NCBI RefSeq assembly: GCF_030908465.1
Contig: NZ_CP133078.1
Span: 186,001-250,000 of the forward strand
Length of the DNA stretch: 64,000 nucleotides
Direction of reading: 5' to 3'
Source: Anaerotignum sp. MB30-C6
Lineage (GTDB): Bacteria; Bacillota; Clostridia; Lachnospirales; Anaerotignaceae
Shown: positions 17,189 through 25,944 of the stretch, piece after piece
Layout: each line of letters begins with the position of its first letter
How positions within the stretch are numbered: the first letter of the stretch is position 1
Position numbers and translations under genes: made by a program
The notes under the pieces: model-generated
Seen by the model: the letters and a program-made list of their open reading frames with translations, nothing else
The model's database searches: none
What the model was told of the DNA's origin: nothing

Positions 17189-18076
17189 TTACACCTTCTC
17201 AGTTATTTTTTCACCGAATAAACCAGTTGGTTTAATCAGTAGGATGACGATTAGCAAAATAAACGTAAATACATCGCTGAATTCCGAATAGCCTGCGGCT
17301 TTGATAAATGTTTCAGATAGCCCGATGATAAATCCCCCTAATACCGCCCCAGGGATAGAACCGATGCCGCCGAATACTGCTGCGATAAAGCACTTTAATC
17401 CGGGTAAAGAGCCAGCAAGGGGGTATACAGATGGGCGAGGTGTAAAATATAGTATAGAACCGATTGCCGCCAGTAAACAGCCGATCACGAAGGTGAAACT
17501 GATCACACGATTGATTTTAATTCCCATCAGCTGGGAGGTTTCAAAGTCCTTGGAAACGGCCCTCATTGCCATACCGATTTTGGTATGGTTGATTAGCTGC
17601 ATCAGGATAAAAACAAAGACCAAGGTTAAGATAGGGGTAATGAAGGTAACCACTGAGGTGGAAATGCCGCCAATTGTAATGGTTTTTGTTAAAAAACCGA
17701 TGGTTGGATAGGGCTTTGGCAAAGCTGAGAATAAATATGTAGCCACATTTTGCAAGAAATAAGAAACGCCAATAGCAGAAATCATGATAGACATACGAGG
17801 TGCACTTCGTAGGGGCTTATAGGCCAATTTTTCAATGATAACGCCCAGTGCGATTGTGGCGGTGATTACGACGATGATTGCGATGTACCAAGGCAAAGCA
17901 AAGTTTACCATGGAAAAAATCATAAAATAGGCTGCCATCATGAAAATGTCACCATGGGCAAAGTTGATTAAGCGAAGAATACCATATACCATGGTATAGC
18001 CAATGGCAATTAAGGCATAAATGCCGCCAATAGAGATACCTGTTAGGCAATATTGTAAAAATGCGTTTGTTGTCAT
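17189..18076 (-). CDS. livH: Branched-chain amino acid ABC transporter permease LivH
   Basis: This 295-residue permease has about eight spans, with the typical LivH opening GISIGGIYALIAIGYTMVYG and LINFAHGD, and the EAA-like loop MRAVSKDFETSQLMGI. It forms the membrane channel with LivM. The ATG follows CTGGAGGTC on the minus strand. It is separated from livJ by 191 bases that contain an attenuator-like hairpin, which would let the binding protein be made in excess over the permeases. Confidence 0.94.
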   Translation of the reverse strand: MTTNAFLQYCLTGISIGGIYALIAIGYTMVYGILRLINFAHGDIFMMAAYFMIFSMVNFALPWYIAIIVVITATIALGVIIEKLAYKPLRSAPRMSIMISAIGVSYFLQNVATYLFSALPKPYPTIGFLTKTITIGGISTSVVTFITPILTLVFVFILMQLINHTKIGMAMRAVSKDFETSQLMGIKINRVISFTFVIGCLLAAIGSILYFTPRPSVYPLAGSLPGLKCFIAAVFGGIGSIPGAVLGGFIIGLSETFIKAAGYSEFSDVFTFILLIVILLIKPTGLFGEKITEKV

Positions 18077-18191
18077 GGTTATGACCTCCAGACAAAAATA
18101 GTTGGTTTAGCGGCTTGGAAAGGTTTAAAAAGGGAAAGCATCTTTTGTAAAATCCTTTGTATCCTTTGCAAACCTTTGCAAGCCACGCTAA

Positions 18192-18226
18192 CAGAAAAAG
18201 CGCCGAGAGGTAAACTCCTCCCGGCG
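18192..18226 (-). terminator. Attenuator-like hairpin between livJ and livH
   Basis: Read on the minus strand, CGCCGGGAGGAG and CTCTCGGCG form a GC-rich stem (18201-18226) followed at once by CTTTTT. It lies about 40 bases after the livJ stop and well before livH, so partial read-through would set a high livJ to livHMGF ratio. Confidence 0.7.
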
Positions 18227-18267
18227 AATTGTTTTGTGCCATGGGAATATTTTTCCCTAAGTTCATA

Positions 18268-19500
18268 TTATTCAGCAGATTGGGTTTTAACGAAGTTAAA
18301 CTTGCCATCTTTAATCTGCTTGATGTAAGCTACGTTCTTTACAGCGTCGCCGTTTTCATCGAAGGAGATTGCACCAGTTACACCGTTGAAGGAAACTGTC
18401 TTTAATGCGTCACGCAGTGAAACGGAGTCCAGAGTTTGGGCACCGTCTAAAGCTTTTAAAGCTTCGTATACGGACATATATGCATCATAGCCCAAAGCGG
18501 ATACTGCAGCAACGCCGTCGGAACCACCGTTTAATGTGAGGTTCTCTGGGTTGCCGTTTAAGTAAGCCTTGAATCCTGTAACGAACTCTTTTGCAACAGG
18601 GTTTGTTTCATCATGTTCATCGAAGAATGTGGAGAGGGCAACGCCTTCAGCAGCTGTGCCTGCAGCGGCGATGATTGTTTCGTTTTCCCATGTATCGCTG
18701 GCGATAATCTGAGCTGTGATACCGTTTGCCTGAGCCTGAGGTAACAGCAATGTAGCGGTTGCGATGGAAGAAGGAGCGAAGATACAATCAGGGTTTGCAG
18801 CCTTGATGGATGTCAAGATTGCGTTAAAGTCCGATTCGTTTGTCTGGTATGTTTCGTTTGCAACGATAGTACCACCCATTCCTTCAAATGCCTGCTGGAA
18901 GAATGCAGCAAGACCTGTGGAATAGTCGTCACCGTTCTGGCTAACAAGAGCTGCTTTTGTATAGCCCTGTTCGATTGCATAAGAAGCCATTACAGTACCC
19001 TGGAAGGGATCCAAGAAGCAAGTACGGAAGTAGAAGTCATTGCCCAGGGTTACCTGAGGGTTTGTGCAAGAAGCACCAATAGCGGGCACCTGTGCATCAG
19101 CAAAAGTCTGGCCGGCAGCGATGGAAACACCGGAGCCATAGGAACCAAGAACGGCAACAACACCGGAGCTAATCAAAGATTGAGCTGCTGTAACGGCTGC
19201 TGTTTTGTCGGATTGGTTATCCACCTCTACTAACTCAATATTATATGTAGTGCCATTGATATCAACGGTAGGGTTTACTTGGTTTGCATAACGCATACCC
19301 AAAACTTCCTGCATACCGCCGCCGCCGTTTTCGCCAGTTGTAGGTTCAAAAACGCCGATTTTAATTGTGTCGCCTTCGATAGCGACTCCTGCTGCAGCAG
19401 GTGCGTCATTTGCTGCGCTGTCATCAGAGGGGCTGCTGGTACAAGCTGCCATGGACAACATCAGCACAGCTGACATAGTTAAAGCAAGAATTTTTTTCAT
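18268..19500 (-). CDS. livJ: Branched-chain amino acid binding lipoprotein LivJ
   Basis: This 410-residue substrate-binding protein has a lipoprotein signal peptide with lipobox LSMAAC, so Cys20 would be lipidated and the protein tethered outside the membrane. The periplasmic-binding fold type I is seen in IKIGVFEPTTGENGGGG, GSYGSGVSIAAGQTFADAQVP and TNPQVTLGNDFYFRTCFLD. It captures branched-chain amino acids (or a related ligand) and delivers them to LivHM. The ATG follows AGGGAGG with 10 bases spacing. Its strong position at the head of the operon fits a highly expressed gene. Confidence 0.93.
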   Translation of the reverse strand: MKKILALTMSAVLMLSMAACTSSPSDDSAANDAPAAAGVAIEGDTIKIGVFEPTTGENGGGGMQEVLGMRYANQVNPTVDINGTTYNIELVEVDNQSDKTAAVTAAQSLISSGVVAVLGSYGSGVSIAAGQTFADAQVPAIGASCTNPQVTLGNDFYFRTCFLDPFQGTVMASYAIEQGYTKAALVSQNGDDYSTGLAAFFQQAFEGMGGTIVANETYQTNESDFNAILTSIKAANPDCIFAPSSIATATLLLPQAQANGITAQIIASDTWENETIIAAAGTAAEGVALSTFFDEHDETNPVAKEFVTGFKAYLNGNPENLTLNGGSDGVAAVSALGYDAYMSVYEALKALDGAQTLDSVSLRDALKTVSFNGVTGAISFDENGDAVKNVAYIKQIKDGKFNFVKTQSAE

Positions 19501-19607
19501 AATACTACGACCTCCCTAGTCTTTTTCGTCCACTCAAGGACAAAATATAGTTTATGTCGATGCGTGTCCTCTATAAGCGGACAATTGCTTTTTGCATCGT
19601 TAATTGG

Positions 19608-19636
19608 AGTTTACCACATTTTGTATTACTAGGCAA
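19608..19636 (-). promoter_or_regulatory. Candidate promoter of liv operon
   Basis: On the minus strand TTGCCT and TAAACT are 17 bases apart, about 110 bases before livJ. The remaining bases of the 306-base gap 19501-19806 also hold two TATAAT-like hexamers on the plus strand (19739-19744 and 19750-19755) that may serve thyA, with weak -35 elements. Confidence 0.4.
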
Positions 19637-19806
19637 TATTTACAACGTTTTTTTAAAAAAATAATTCTATCTGTCCATATTGTTAGGTACCGAAAGAAAT
19701 GTCCAGAATTTTTTTCATGAAAGAGGTGGAAAAAGGCCTATAATTCCTTTATAATAAAAAACAGATTTCATAACCATAAGAAATCTATAGATAGGAGGAA
19801 GGTAAC

Positions 19807-20637
19807 TTGAGCAAAGCAGATGATATCTTTATAAAAAATTGTACGGAAATACTGAACAATGGATTTTCCACTGAAAATGAAAAGGTTCGTCCTCATTGGG
19901 AAGACGGAGAGCCTGCATATACGATAAAAACCTTTGGGGTTGTGAACCGTTATGACCTTTCCAAAGAATTTCCCCTTTTGACATTAAGGTTAATTAATTG
20001 GAAGGTGGCCATTGACGAAATTCTTTGGATTTGGCAGAAGAAATCTAACAATATTCATGATTTAAACAGTAAAATTTGGGACTCTTGGGCGGATGAAAAT
20101 GGTTCTATTGGTAAGGCTTACGGTTACCAGCTTGGGGTGCCCTATAAATTCAAACACGGCACCATGGACCAGGTGGATAATGTTTTGTGGCAGTTGAAAA
20201 ATACGCCATATTCCCGCCGTATCATGACAAATATTTATAACTTTGCGGATTTGTCGGAAATGGGCTTAGAACCTTGTGCGTACAGCATGACTTTCAACGT
20301 GGTAGGTGATAAATTAAATGCAATTTTGAATCAGCGTTCCCAGGATACTCTGGCGGCAAATAGCTTTAATGTGGTTCAATATTCTGCCCTTTTAATGATG
20401 TTTGCCCAAGTGAGTGGCTTAAAAGCAGGAGAACTGGTTCATGTTATTAGTGATATGCATATTTATGATAGACATATTCCTATGATTGAAGAATTAATTC
20501 AAAGGGAGTCATTCCCAGCGCCCAAAGTACGCTTAAATCCTGAAGTGAAGAACTTCTACGATTTTACTGTGGATGACTTTATTGTAGAGGATTATCAGCA
20601 TGGAAAGCCCATCGGCAGAGTTCCTGTGGCAATTTGA
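19807..20637 (+). CDS. thyA: Thymidylate synthase (ThyA type, atypical active-site context)
   Basis: This 276-residue enzyme methylates dUMP to dTMP using methylene-tetrahydrofolate. The phosphate-binding arginine pair SRRIM (Arg137-Arg138), nucleophile Cys157 in LEPCAYSM, NQRSQDT and the C-terminal dUMP-binding HVISDMHIYDRH are in order. The residue after the catalytic Cys is Ala instead of the usual His (PCH), and the LGLPFN block reads LAANSFN, so this is a divergent subclass. The start is TTG at 19807 after a strong AGGAGG. DHFR follows 13 bases later, the usual partner that regenerates tetrahydrofolate. Confidence 0.93.
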   Translation: MSKADDIFIKNCTEILNNGFSTENEKVRPHWEDGEPAYTIKTFGVVNRYDLSKEFPLLTLRLINWKVAIDEILWIWQKKSNNIHDLNSKIWDSWADENGSIGKAYGYQLGVPYKFKHGTMDQVDNVLWQLKNTPYSRRIMTNIYNFADLSEMGLEPCAYSMTFNVVGDKLNAILNQRSQDTLAANSFNVVQYSALLMMFAQVSGLKAGELVHVISDMHIYDRHIPMIEELIQRESFPAPKVRLNPEVKNFYDFTVDDFIVEDYQHGKPIGRVPVAI

Positions 20638-20650
20638 TAGGGGTGTTAAT

Positions 20651-21142
20651 ATGAATATACTTGTAGCTGTGGACAACCAATGGGGTATCGGCAAAGATGG
20701 CGACTTGTTACGCCGTATTTCCCCAGATTTAAAGCGTTTTCGTGAAATGACTACGGGAAATGTATTGATTTTGGGCAGAAAGACATTAGAGTCCTTTCCC
20801 AATAAAAAGCCTTTGCCCAATCGGGATCACATTGTATTAACCAAAAATTTGGAATATGAAGCAGAAGGTGTTACCTTTTGCCATAATATTGAGGATTTAC
20901 CTAGAGCATTAAAGGGCTTTGGTGAGAAAGAAGTTTTTGTTGCTGGGGGTGGAAGTGTGTATAAACAGCTTTTGCCTTTGTGCGATAAAGCTTATGTAAC
21001 CAAAATTCAGGATACCTTCCCAGCAGACACCTACTTCCCTAATTTGGATGAACTTCCTGAGTGGGAAGTAGTAGAGGAAGGGGAAGTGCAGGAAGATAAT
21101 GGGTTAAAGTTTTCTTTCGTGTTGTACCAAAAAAAGAAGTAA
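20651..21142 (+). CDS. folA: Dihydrofolate reductase
   Basis: This 163-residue enzyme reduces dihydrofolate, the by-product of ThyA, with NADPH. It shows NQWGIGKDGDLLRRISPDLKRF with the acidic active-site residue Asp in PDLKRF, LGRKTLESFP, and the C-terminal VAGGGSVYKQLL nucleotide motif, then TYFP. Length is typical for chromosomal DHFR. The ATG at 20651 has AGGGGTG upstream; a longer frame into thyA is not needed. It is cotranscribed with thyA and followed by a strong terminator. Confidence 0.94.
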   Translation: MNILVAVDNQWGIGKDGDLLRRISPDLKRFREMTTGNVLILGRKTLESFPNKKPLPNRDHIVLTKNLEYEAEGVTFCHNIEDLPRALKGFGEKEVFVAGGGSVYKQLLPLCDKAYVTKIQDTFPADTYFPNLDELPEWEVVEEGEVQEDNGLKFSFVLYQKKK

Positions 21143-21152
21143 TCAATTGACG

Positions 21153-21195
21153 AAAAGCCGTCCAGCTGATTTTAGATTAGCGGGACGGCTTTTAT
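21153..21195 (+). terminator. Intrinsic terminator of thyA-folA
   Basis: The stem AAAAGCCGTCC / GGACGGCTTTT, extended inside by GCT/AGC, is followed by a T-rich tail. Confidence 0.9.
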
Positions 21196-21343
21196 TTACT
21201 ATGTGTAAACGAATTTAAGAAACGATACGAATTATGAAGTTTAGTGAACAGGCTGTGGAGTGAAGGCACAAGTAGAATGCTTTACTATTCCTTTTATTTT
21301 TCCGAATTAAAAAGCGTGTTATATGTCCTCTGATTTTTGTGGG

Positions 21344-21366
21344 TAAAAAATTAGCCTTGAAGGCTG
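21344..21366 (-). terminator. Probable terminator of cca
   Basis: On the minus strand AGCCTT and AGGCT form a short hairpin followed by AATTTTTT, 27 bases after the cca stop. Confidence 0.6.
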
Positions 21367-21392
21367 GTTGTTTGCTTTTATCTTCCTGCAAA

Positions 21393-22601
21393 TCATTGCA
21401 TAAGCTCCTTGGCTTTGTCCAACAAAATCTGTTTTTCATTGAAATGGGGATTTTCATGAACATAGTCTAAAAGGTTAGCTAAGAGAGTACCCAGTTCCTT
21501 TCCTTTTGGAACGCCAATTTTCATTAGCATTTGCCCATCTACCGCCAACTCCTTTAAGCTTAAGCAGTCACCATCAGCTAAGATTTTATTCAAGCACAGG
21601 TGGGACTGTCGAAAAGACGAGGTGGGTCGTAAAATGGATTGCAAGGTAATTAACTGTTCAACTGCCTCGATTCCCAATTTTCCTGCTAATACTCTCAAAG
21701 GATATCCTTCTGTAGGAAGATCTTGGTTTATATGTTCTATCAAAAGGCAAATGCGTTTTAGACTGTCATTGTCAAACTTTAATTTTTTCAAAAATGTTTT
21801 TGCTTCTTGAAGGGGATACTCTTGCAAAACCATTGCCCAACGCAAAATAGAATTCTTTGGGGTTTGACGTAGTTCATGGATAAAGGTATCTGCTCTTGCC
21901 ATCAGCCTAGAAGCAAGGAGAGGGTCTATTTCCGTCAATAACCCGCTTTCCCAAAGGAGGGGTATTTTTTCATAGTGTTCACAAAGCCACAACTTTTCCA
22001 TTTCGTCGTGGATGCGTTCCACGCTGATTTTTTTGATCAACTCTATATTTTCCATAAGGGCATTGTAGGTTTCTTCCTCTACGTTAAAGCCCAACTGGGC
22101 AGCAAAGCGTACACAGCGAAGCATTCGCAAGGCATCTTCTTGGAAACGCAAAGCAGGCTCCCCCACACCTCGAATTGTTTTTTTCTGAATGTCCTCCATA
22201 CCGTGAAAAGGGTCCTGATAGCCTTCTTCTGGATGGTATGCAATGGCGTTCATGGTAAAGTCTCGGCGTAGCAAGTCTTCCTCAAGGTTTTTGGTGAAGG
22301 AAACACTACTAGGGCGGCGACAGTCTTCGTACTTTCCTTCCACCCGATAGGTGGTCACCTCATAATTTGTATGGTTCAAAACCACGGTTATGGTACCATG
22401 TTGAATGCCTGTATCAAAGGTGCGAGAAAAGAGGCTTTTTGTTTCTTCTGGCTGGGCAGAAGTGGTAATATCCCAATCTTTTGGGATGTTGTGTAAGATG
22501 TTGTCTCGGACACAACCACCTACGATATAAGCCTCATGCCCCCCTTGATTTAGGGTTTTTAAAATATATAAAACATCTTGGGGTAATGTATTTGAAAACA
22601 T
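21393..22601 (-). CDS. cca: CCA tRNA nucleotidyltransferase
   Basis: This 402-residue enzyme adds or repairs the CCA end of tRNAs. The class II nucleotidyltransferase core is present: VGGCVRD, KDWDITTSA with the two catalytic aspartates, RRDFTMNAIAY, and RALRFQEDALRMLRCVRFAAQLGF. The C-terminal helical tRNA-binding body follows. The tRNA-Lys gene in this window lacks an encoded CCA, consistent with the need for this enzyme. I favour the ATG at 22601, 8 bases after AAGGAG; the ATG at 22607 is too close to the ribosome binding site. It is monocistronic. Confidence 0.93.
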   Translation of the reverse strand: MFSNTLPQDVLYILKTLNQGGHEAYIVGGCVRDNILHNIPKDWDITTSAQPEETKSLFSRTFDTGIQHGTITVVLNHTNYEVTTYRVEGKYEDCRRPSSVSFTKNLEEDLLRRDFTMNAIAYHPEEGYQDPFHGMEDIQKKTIRGVGEPALRFQEDALRMLRCVRFAAQLGFNVEEETYNALMENIELIKKISVERIHDEMEKLWLCEHYEKIPLLWESGLLTEIDPLLASRLMARADTFIHELRQTPKNSILRWAMVLQEYPLQEAKTFLKKLKFDNDSLKRICLLIEHINQDLPTEGYPLRVLAGKLGIEAVEQLITLQSILRPTSSFRQSHLCLNKILADGDCLSLKELAVDGQMLMKIGVPKGKELGTLLANLLDYVHENPHFNEKQILLDKAKELMQ

Positions 22602-22763
22602 AATCATTTCTCCTTTAAAAGGGTTAGTTCTTCTTCGCTTTCCTGAATTTATAGGGTATGGCTGCTAGTGCACCAAATTCATATTACAAGGTCTTACCAA
22701 TGTAGATTTTTTTACATAGGTTTTCTACGAAAATTTTCTATTGTTGGATTAGAATTATTATCT

Positions 22764-22809
22764 CATATCCTCAAAAAAGAAAGGGGATTCCTTGCTTTTT
22801 CAGGATATG
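22764..22809. repeat. Long imperfect palindrome upstream of cca
   Basis: CATATCCT (22764-22771) pairs with AGGATATG (22802-22809), and inner AAAAAG/CTTTTT and AAGG/CCTT extend the stem almost to the loop. It lies in the 480-base gap between cca and tRNA-Lys, which otherwise contains no gene that I can support. No T-run follows on either side, so it is not a normal terminator; function unknown. Confidence 0.5.
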
Positions 22810-23031
22810 GTTTTCATTGCTGTTTCCTTCCCCTAAGAAGGGGGATGATCCACCCTCATGGGATGAAATAGACATCTCATTATACTACAGTAAGAGTATA
22901 ACATAAATGATAAATTTACAAAAAGAAACTATCGCAGTTTTTTACAATGCTGGCAAAAAAATAGTTTATGAGGCGATTTAGGTAAGAAGAATAAAAAACT
23001 CAAAAAATCTGTAAAAATATCTGAAAAGCGG

Positions 23032-23060
23032 TTGACAAATGAATCAAGTAGTGCTAATAT
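23032..23060 (+). promoter_or_regulatory. Promoter of tRNA-Lys
   Basis: TTGACA and TAATAT are separated by 17 bases and lie 23 bases upstream of the mature tRNA 5' end. Confidence 0.8.
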
Positions 23061-23082
23061 ATTTTTTGCAGTCAATAAGTGC

Positions 23083-23155
23083 GCGCCCTTAGCTCAGTCG
23101 GTAGAGCAACTGACTCTTAATCAGTGGGTCCAGAGTTCGAGTCTCTGAGGGCGCA
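23083..23155 (+). tRNA. tRNA-Lys (anticodon CTT)
   Basis: A complete cloverleaf is seen in 73 bases: acceptor stem GCGCCCT / AGGGCGC with discriminator A, D-arm AGCTCAGTCGGTAGAGC, anticodon stem CTGA/TCAG with loop CTCTTAA, and T-arm CAGAG-TTCGAGT-CTCTG. The 3' CCA is not encoded. It has its own promoter and is followed by a terminator, so it is a single-gene unit reading AAG codons. Confidence 0.97.
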
Positions 23156-23159
23156 TTAT

Positions 23160-23208
23160 AGAAAGCAGAGTGGCTTAGAGGAATTCTAGGTTGTTCTGCT
23201 TTTCTTTT
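23160..23208 (+). terminator. Terminator of tRNA-Lys
   Basis: GAAAGCAGA and TCTGCTTTTC form a stem around a loop of about 22 bases, followed by TTTTG. It begins only a few bases after the tRNA. Confidence 0.65.
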
Positions 23209-23217
23209 GCATTTTTT

Positions 23218-23248
23218 TACTCCCTAAAATTGGGAGTTTTTCTTTTTT
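23218..23248 (+). terminator. Second terminator-like hairpin after tRNA-Lys
   Basis: ACTCCC and GGGAGT form a short stem with a seven-base loop, followed by a long T-rich stretch. Placed about 70 bases before the CotS-like gene, it may be a back-up terminator or leader attenuator. Confidence 0.6.
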
Positions 23249-23316
23249 TACGGATATTTTCCTGAGTAACCCCATAGAATGGTACAGAAATGTTTTGTCC
23301 GTAATCGGCAGGGGGA

Positions 23317-24309
23317 ATGGATATGGAGGACATGTACGAAAAAATATTGTGGGAGGGCTATGGTCTGCGTTTTTATAGCGGAACACGCACTCGAACAGGT
23401 CTTGTCTGCAAGACGGACAAAGGACTCAGAGAATTGAAAAAGGCAAGAGAACGAATGAATAGCATTCGATATGCTCATGATGTTAAGGAATGTCTTTATC
23501 GAAATGGATTCACTGTCATCAGTAGGTTTTATAATACCATGGACGGACAGCCTTGTTTTGCCAAGGATGGAAGCCTATATGTTTTGGAGGAGCTTTTGCC
23601 GACTACGCCCTTGGAAGAGGATGGGAAGTCGCCTTTTGTAAAAGGGGCGGAGACCTTAGGCAAAATGCATCATTGTGCAAAGGGCTTAGAAAGTACATAT
23701 TTTCAACTGGACAAAGAACGTTTGCCGGTGCAGTTTTCCAAAAGGCGGGTGGAGCTTGCAAAAATTAAGCGTCGCATTCAACGCCAAAGCGGTTATGACG
23801 CCATAGACCTGTTGGTGATTGATAACTATGATACCTATATGGAGCAGACATTGCAGGCAGAGGAACTTTTGCAAAAAGCAGAGTATCCGGTATTGGCAGA
23901 TAAGGTGGAAAAAGATGGTGCCTTTTGCCATCATAGCTTCAAAGGGGAAAACCTAAGGTTGGGGGATGACGGGAGATTGTTTGTAGGCGGTTTTGAGGGC
24001 TGTAACAGTGATATTCCCTTGTTGGACTTGGCGGCATACTTAAAGCGTTATATGAAAAAAACCGATGGCGATAAAGATGGAGTAAAAGAAATGCTTGCGG
24101 CCTATCAAAAGCAAAATTCCCTGGAAGAAAGGGAGAAAGTGCTACTCCAAGCACTGACAATCTATCCAGAAAAGTTTTTAAGATTAGTGAATGAGTATTA
24201 TAACAAAAGAAGAGCTTGTGTATCTCCCGCCATGCAAGAGCGCTTGGCATTGGCTGTGGAGGAAGAAAGTAGAGCAAGGGAATTATTTTATTTTATTCAG
24301 GAAGTCTAA
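23317..24309 (+). CDS. CotS-family spore coat kinase-like protein
   Basis: This 330-residue protein has the layout of CotS/YsxE/YutH spore-coat proteins, which carry a degenerate aminoglycoside-phosphotransferase fold. Recognisable parts are an N-terminal lobe (LRELKKARERMNSIRYAHDV), the hinge VLEELLPTTP, and GAETLGKMHHCAKG, which is typical. The catalytic-loop region reads FCHHSFKGENL, where active kinases have HGDxxxxN, and the metal-binding region reads GGFEGCNSDIPLLDLA. Activity is therefore doubtful. In spore formers these proteins assemble into the coat. Starts at 23317 or 23323 are both possible after GGGGG. Confidence 0.78.
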   Translation: MDMEDMYEKILWEGYGLRFYSGTRTRTGLVCKTDKGLRELKKARERMNSIRYAHDVKECLYRNGFTVISRFYNTMDGQPCFAKDGSLYVLEELLPTTPLEEDGKSPFVKGAETLGKMHHCAKGLESTYFQLDKERLPVQFSKRRVELAKIKRRIQRQSGYDAIDLLVIDNYDTYMEQTLQAEELLQKAEYPVLADKVEKDGAFCHHSFKGENLRLGDDGRLFVGGFEGCNSDIPLLDLAAYLKRYMKKTDGDKDGVKEMLAAYQKQNSLEEREKVLLQALTIYPEKFLRLVNEYYNKRRACVSPAMQERLALAVEEESRARELFYFIQEV

Positions 24310-24327
24310 TCATGGTCTGGCTAAAAA

Positions 24328-24384
24328 CAAAAAGTCCTTACTTGCCGTAGCTAGATTTCTATGGGGAAAGGACTTTTGTTTTTT
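24328..24384 (+). terminator. Terminator of CotS-like gene
   Basis: AAAAGTCCTT and AAGGACTTTT form a 10-bp stem around a long loop, followed by a run of seven T. Confidence 0.78.
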
Positions 24385-24505
24385 TCTGCTTTTTTCAGGG
24401 TGTTATGCAAGATAAGCTTTGAGAATTCCTTCTTGCAACTTACAAGGGAAACGTATAAAATGTATGTTAGGTGCGTCTGAAAATTCCCCGAAGGAGGAGA
24501 AGCTT

Positions 24506-25930
24506 ATGAAAGACTATCACTTTGAAAAAGATGACCATGAATTTGATCAAACCATACGATTAGATGATATAAATGAAGAAATGAAAAAGCTGGAAAAAGA
24601 CAAGACAGAGGATGATTTGGGGGACAAGGACGCTTTTTTGGATGCCTTTGAGTCGGAAAAGTTCGACCAATCCCCTGAGGAACATATGGCAAAAATACCG
24701 TCGGTTCCCTCTGGGACTATGCCCGACGATCATGGGGACGAGCCTTTTTTTAATAAAAAAACAGTTACCATTATTTCGGCGGTGGCAGTGGTTGTGGCCA
24801 TTGCCTGCTTTGCATTGGTGCGGGGGATGTTCCCCGCGGGTAACAGGAATGATTTGCCCGAATCACAGGTTCCTGTACTGATTCAAGGTGTACTGGATGG
24901 GGGAGAGCTGATTGTTTACGATATAAAGCATGATGTGAATAAAAGTATAGATATTACGGAAGAAACGGTGATAACCAACGCCCAGGGACAAATTACGCCT
25001 GAAGTACAGTTCAATACGGGTGACCTTGTTTTAGTAAGCCTTGGTAGAGATGGAAAGAGCGTGCAAAGGCTAAATTTTGGAGGAGAGATTCAAGTTCAAG
25101 AAATAACAGGGCTGACACCGGATATTGCTTCCAATCAACTTTTGGGTGAGAATGGGAAGGCGTTCAAATATGGAAAGGAGGCTATGTTCTTGTATAACCA
25201 AGAAGAAATTAGCCCCAAAGAATTGGAGCCTTGCGATGTATTGGTTTTAAAAAGCTATGAAAACGTTGTTTGGGCCGTAGATGTGGCAGAGTATCATGGG
25301 TATATTTCCATTGAAAATAAGGACAATATTGTAAATGGTATGTTTAAACTGGATGAAGAGGATGAGGTTCCTTTGGAAGAGGCGGAGCGTATCCCAGTGA
25401 AAGAAGGTACCCATACCATTACTGTCTCTGGGGATAATATTGAAAAAAGAACGGACAGTATTTTTGTAGAGACTGGGGAAGTGTATGTGTATGACCTTTC
25501 TCAAGCCCAGGAAAAGGTGGGCGTTTTGATTATTAACGCCAATGTAACGGACTACAAGCTTTATATCAATGGTACCTTGGTTGACAGTACGGTGCCTTCT
25601 GTGTTGCCCATGGGAGAATATGACGTTGTGATTTTGAAAAATGGCTATACCGAGTGGAGTCAGCATGTGGTATTAGATACAGATACCCTGTCTATTGATG
25701 CCAATTTACAACAAGACATACAATTTGGCACGGTTGTGATTTCTGCGAACGTAGATAATGCACAGATTTATATTGATGGCAAGGAAATGGGCTTTGCTCC
25801 CATAGAATTAAACCTGCCTTATGGAAGTTATAGCATGGAGGTTGACAGGAGTGGATATGAGCCTTATTTCACTACCATTTTAGTAAATAGCAGTTCCACT
25901 TATATGAAGGTTGAATTGGAGAAAGAGTAA
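24506..25930 (+). CDS. PEGA-domain membrane protein
   Basis: This 474-residue protein has an acidic cytoplasmic N-terminus of about 85 residues, one membrane span (TVTIISAVAVVVAIACFAL, about residues 89-107) and a large extracytoplasmic part. Two C-terminal PEGA-type repeats are visible, one around YKLYINGTLVDSTVPS..MGEYDVVILKNGY and the next around AQIYIDGKEMGFAPIEL..PYGSYSMEVDRSGYEPY. PEGA domains are short beta-modules seen in surface proteins, often at spore or cell-wall interfaces. The ATG at 24506 follows AAGGAGGAG; the upstream frame has no ribosome binding site. It precedes phosphoglucomutase by 14 bases and is probably cotranscribed with it. Confidence 0.83.
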   Translation: MKDYHFEKDDHEFDQTIRLDDINEEMKKLEKDKTEDDLGDKDAFLDAFESEKFDQSPEEHMAKIPSVPSGTMPDDHGDEPFFNKKTVTIISAVAVVVAIACFALVRGMFPAGNRNDLPESQVPVLIQGVLDGGELIVYDIKHDVNKSIDITEETVITNAQGQITPEVQFNTGDLVLVSLGRDGKSVQRLNFGGEIQVQEITGLTPDIASNQLLGENGKAFKYGKEAMFLYNQEEISPKELEPCDVLVLKSYENVVWAVDVAEYHGYISIENKDNIVNGMFKLDEEDEVPLEEAERIPVKEGTHTITVSGDNIEKRTDSIFVETGEVYVYDLSQAQEKVGVLIINANVTDYKLYINGTLVDSTVPSVLPMGEYDVVILKNGYTEWSQHVVLDTDTLSIDANLQQDIQFGTVVISANVDNAQIYIDGKEMGFAPIELNLPYGSYSMEVDRSGYEPYFTTILVNSSSTYMKVELEKE

Positions 25931-25944
25931 GAGGAGGCGAGAGC

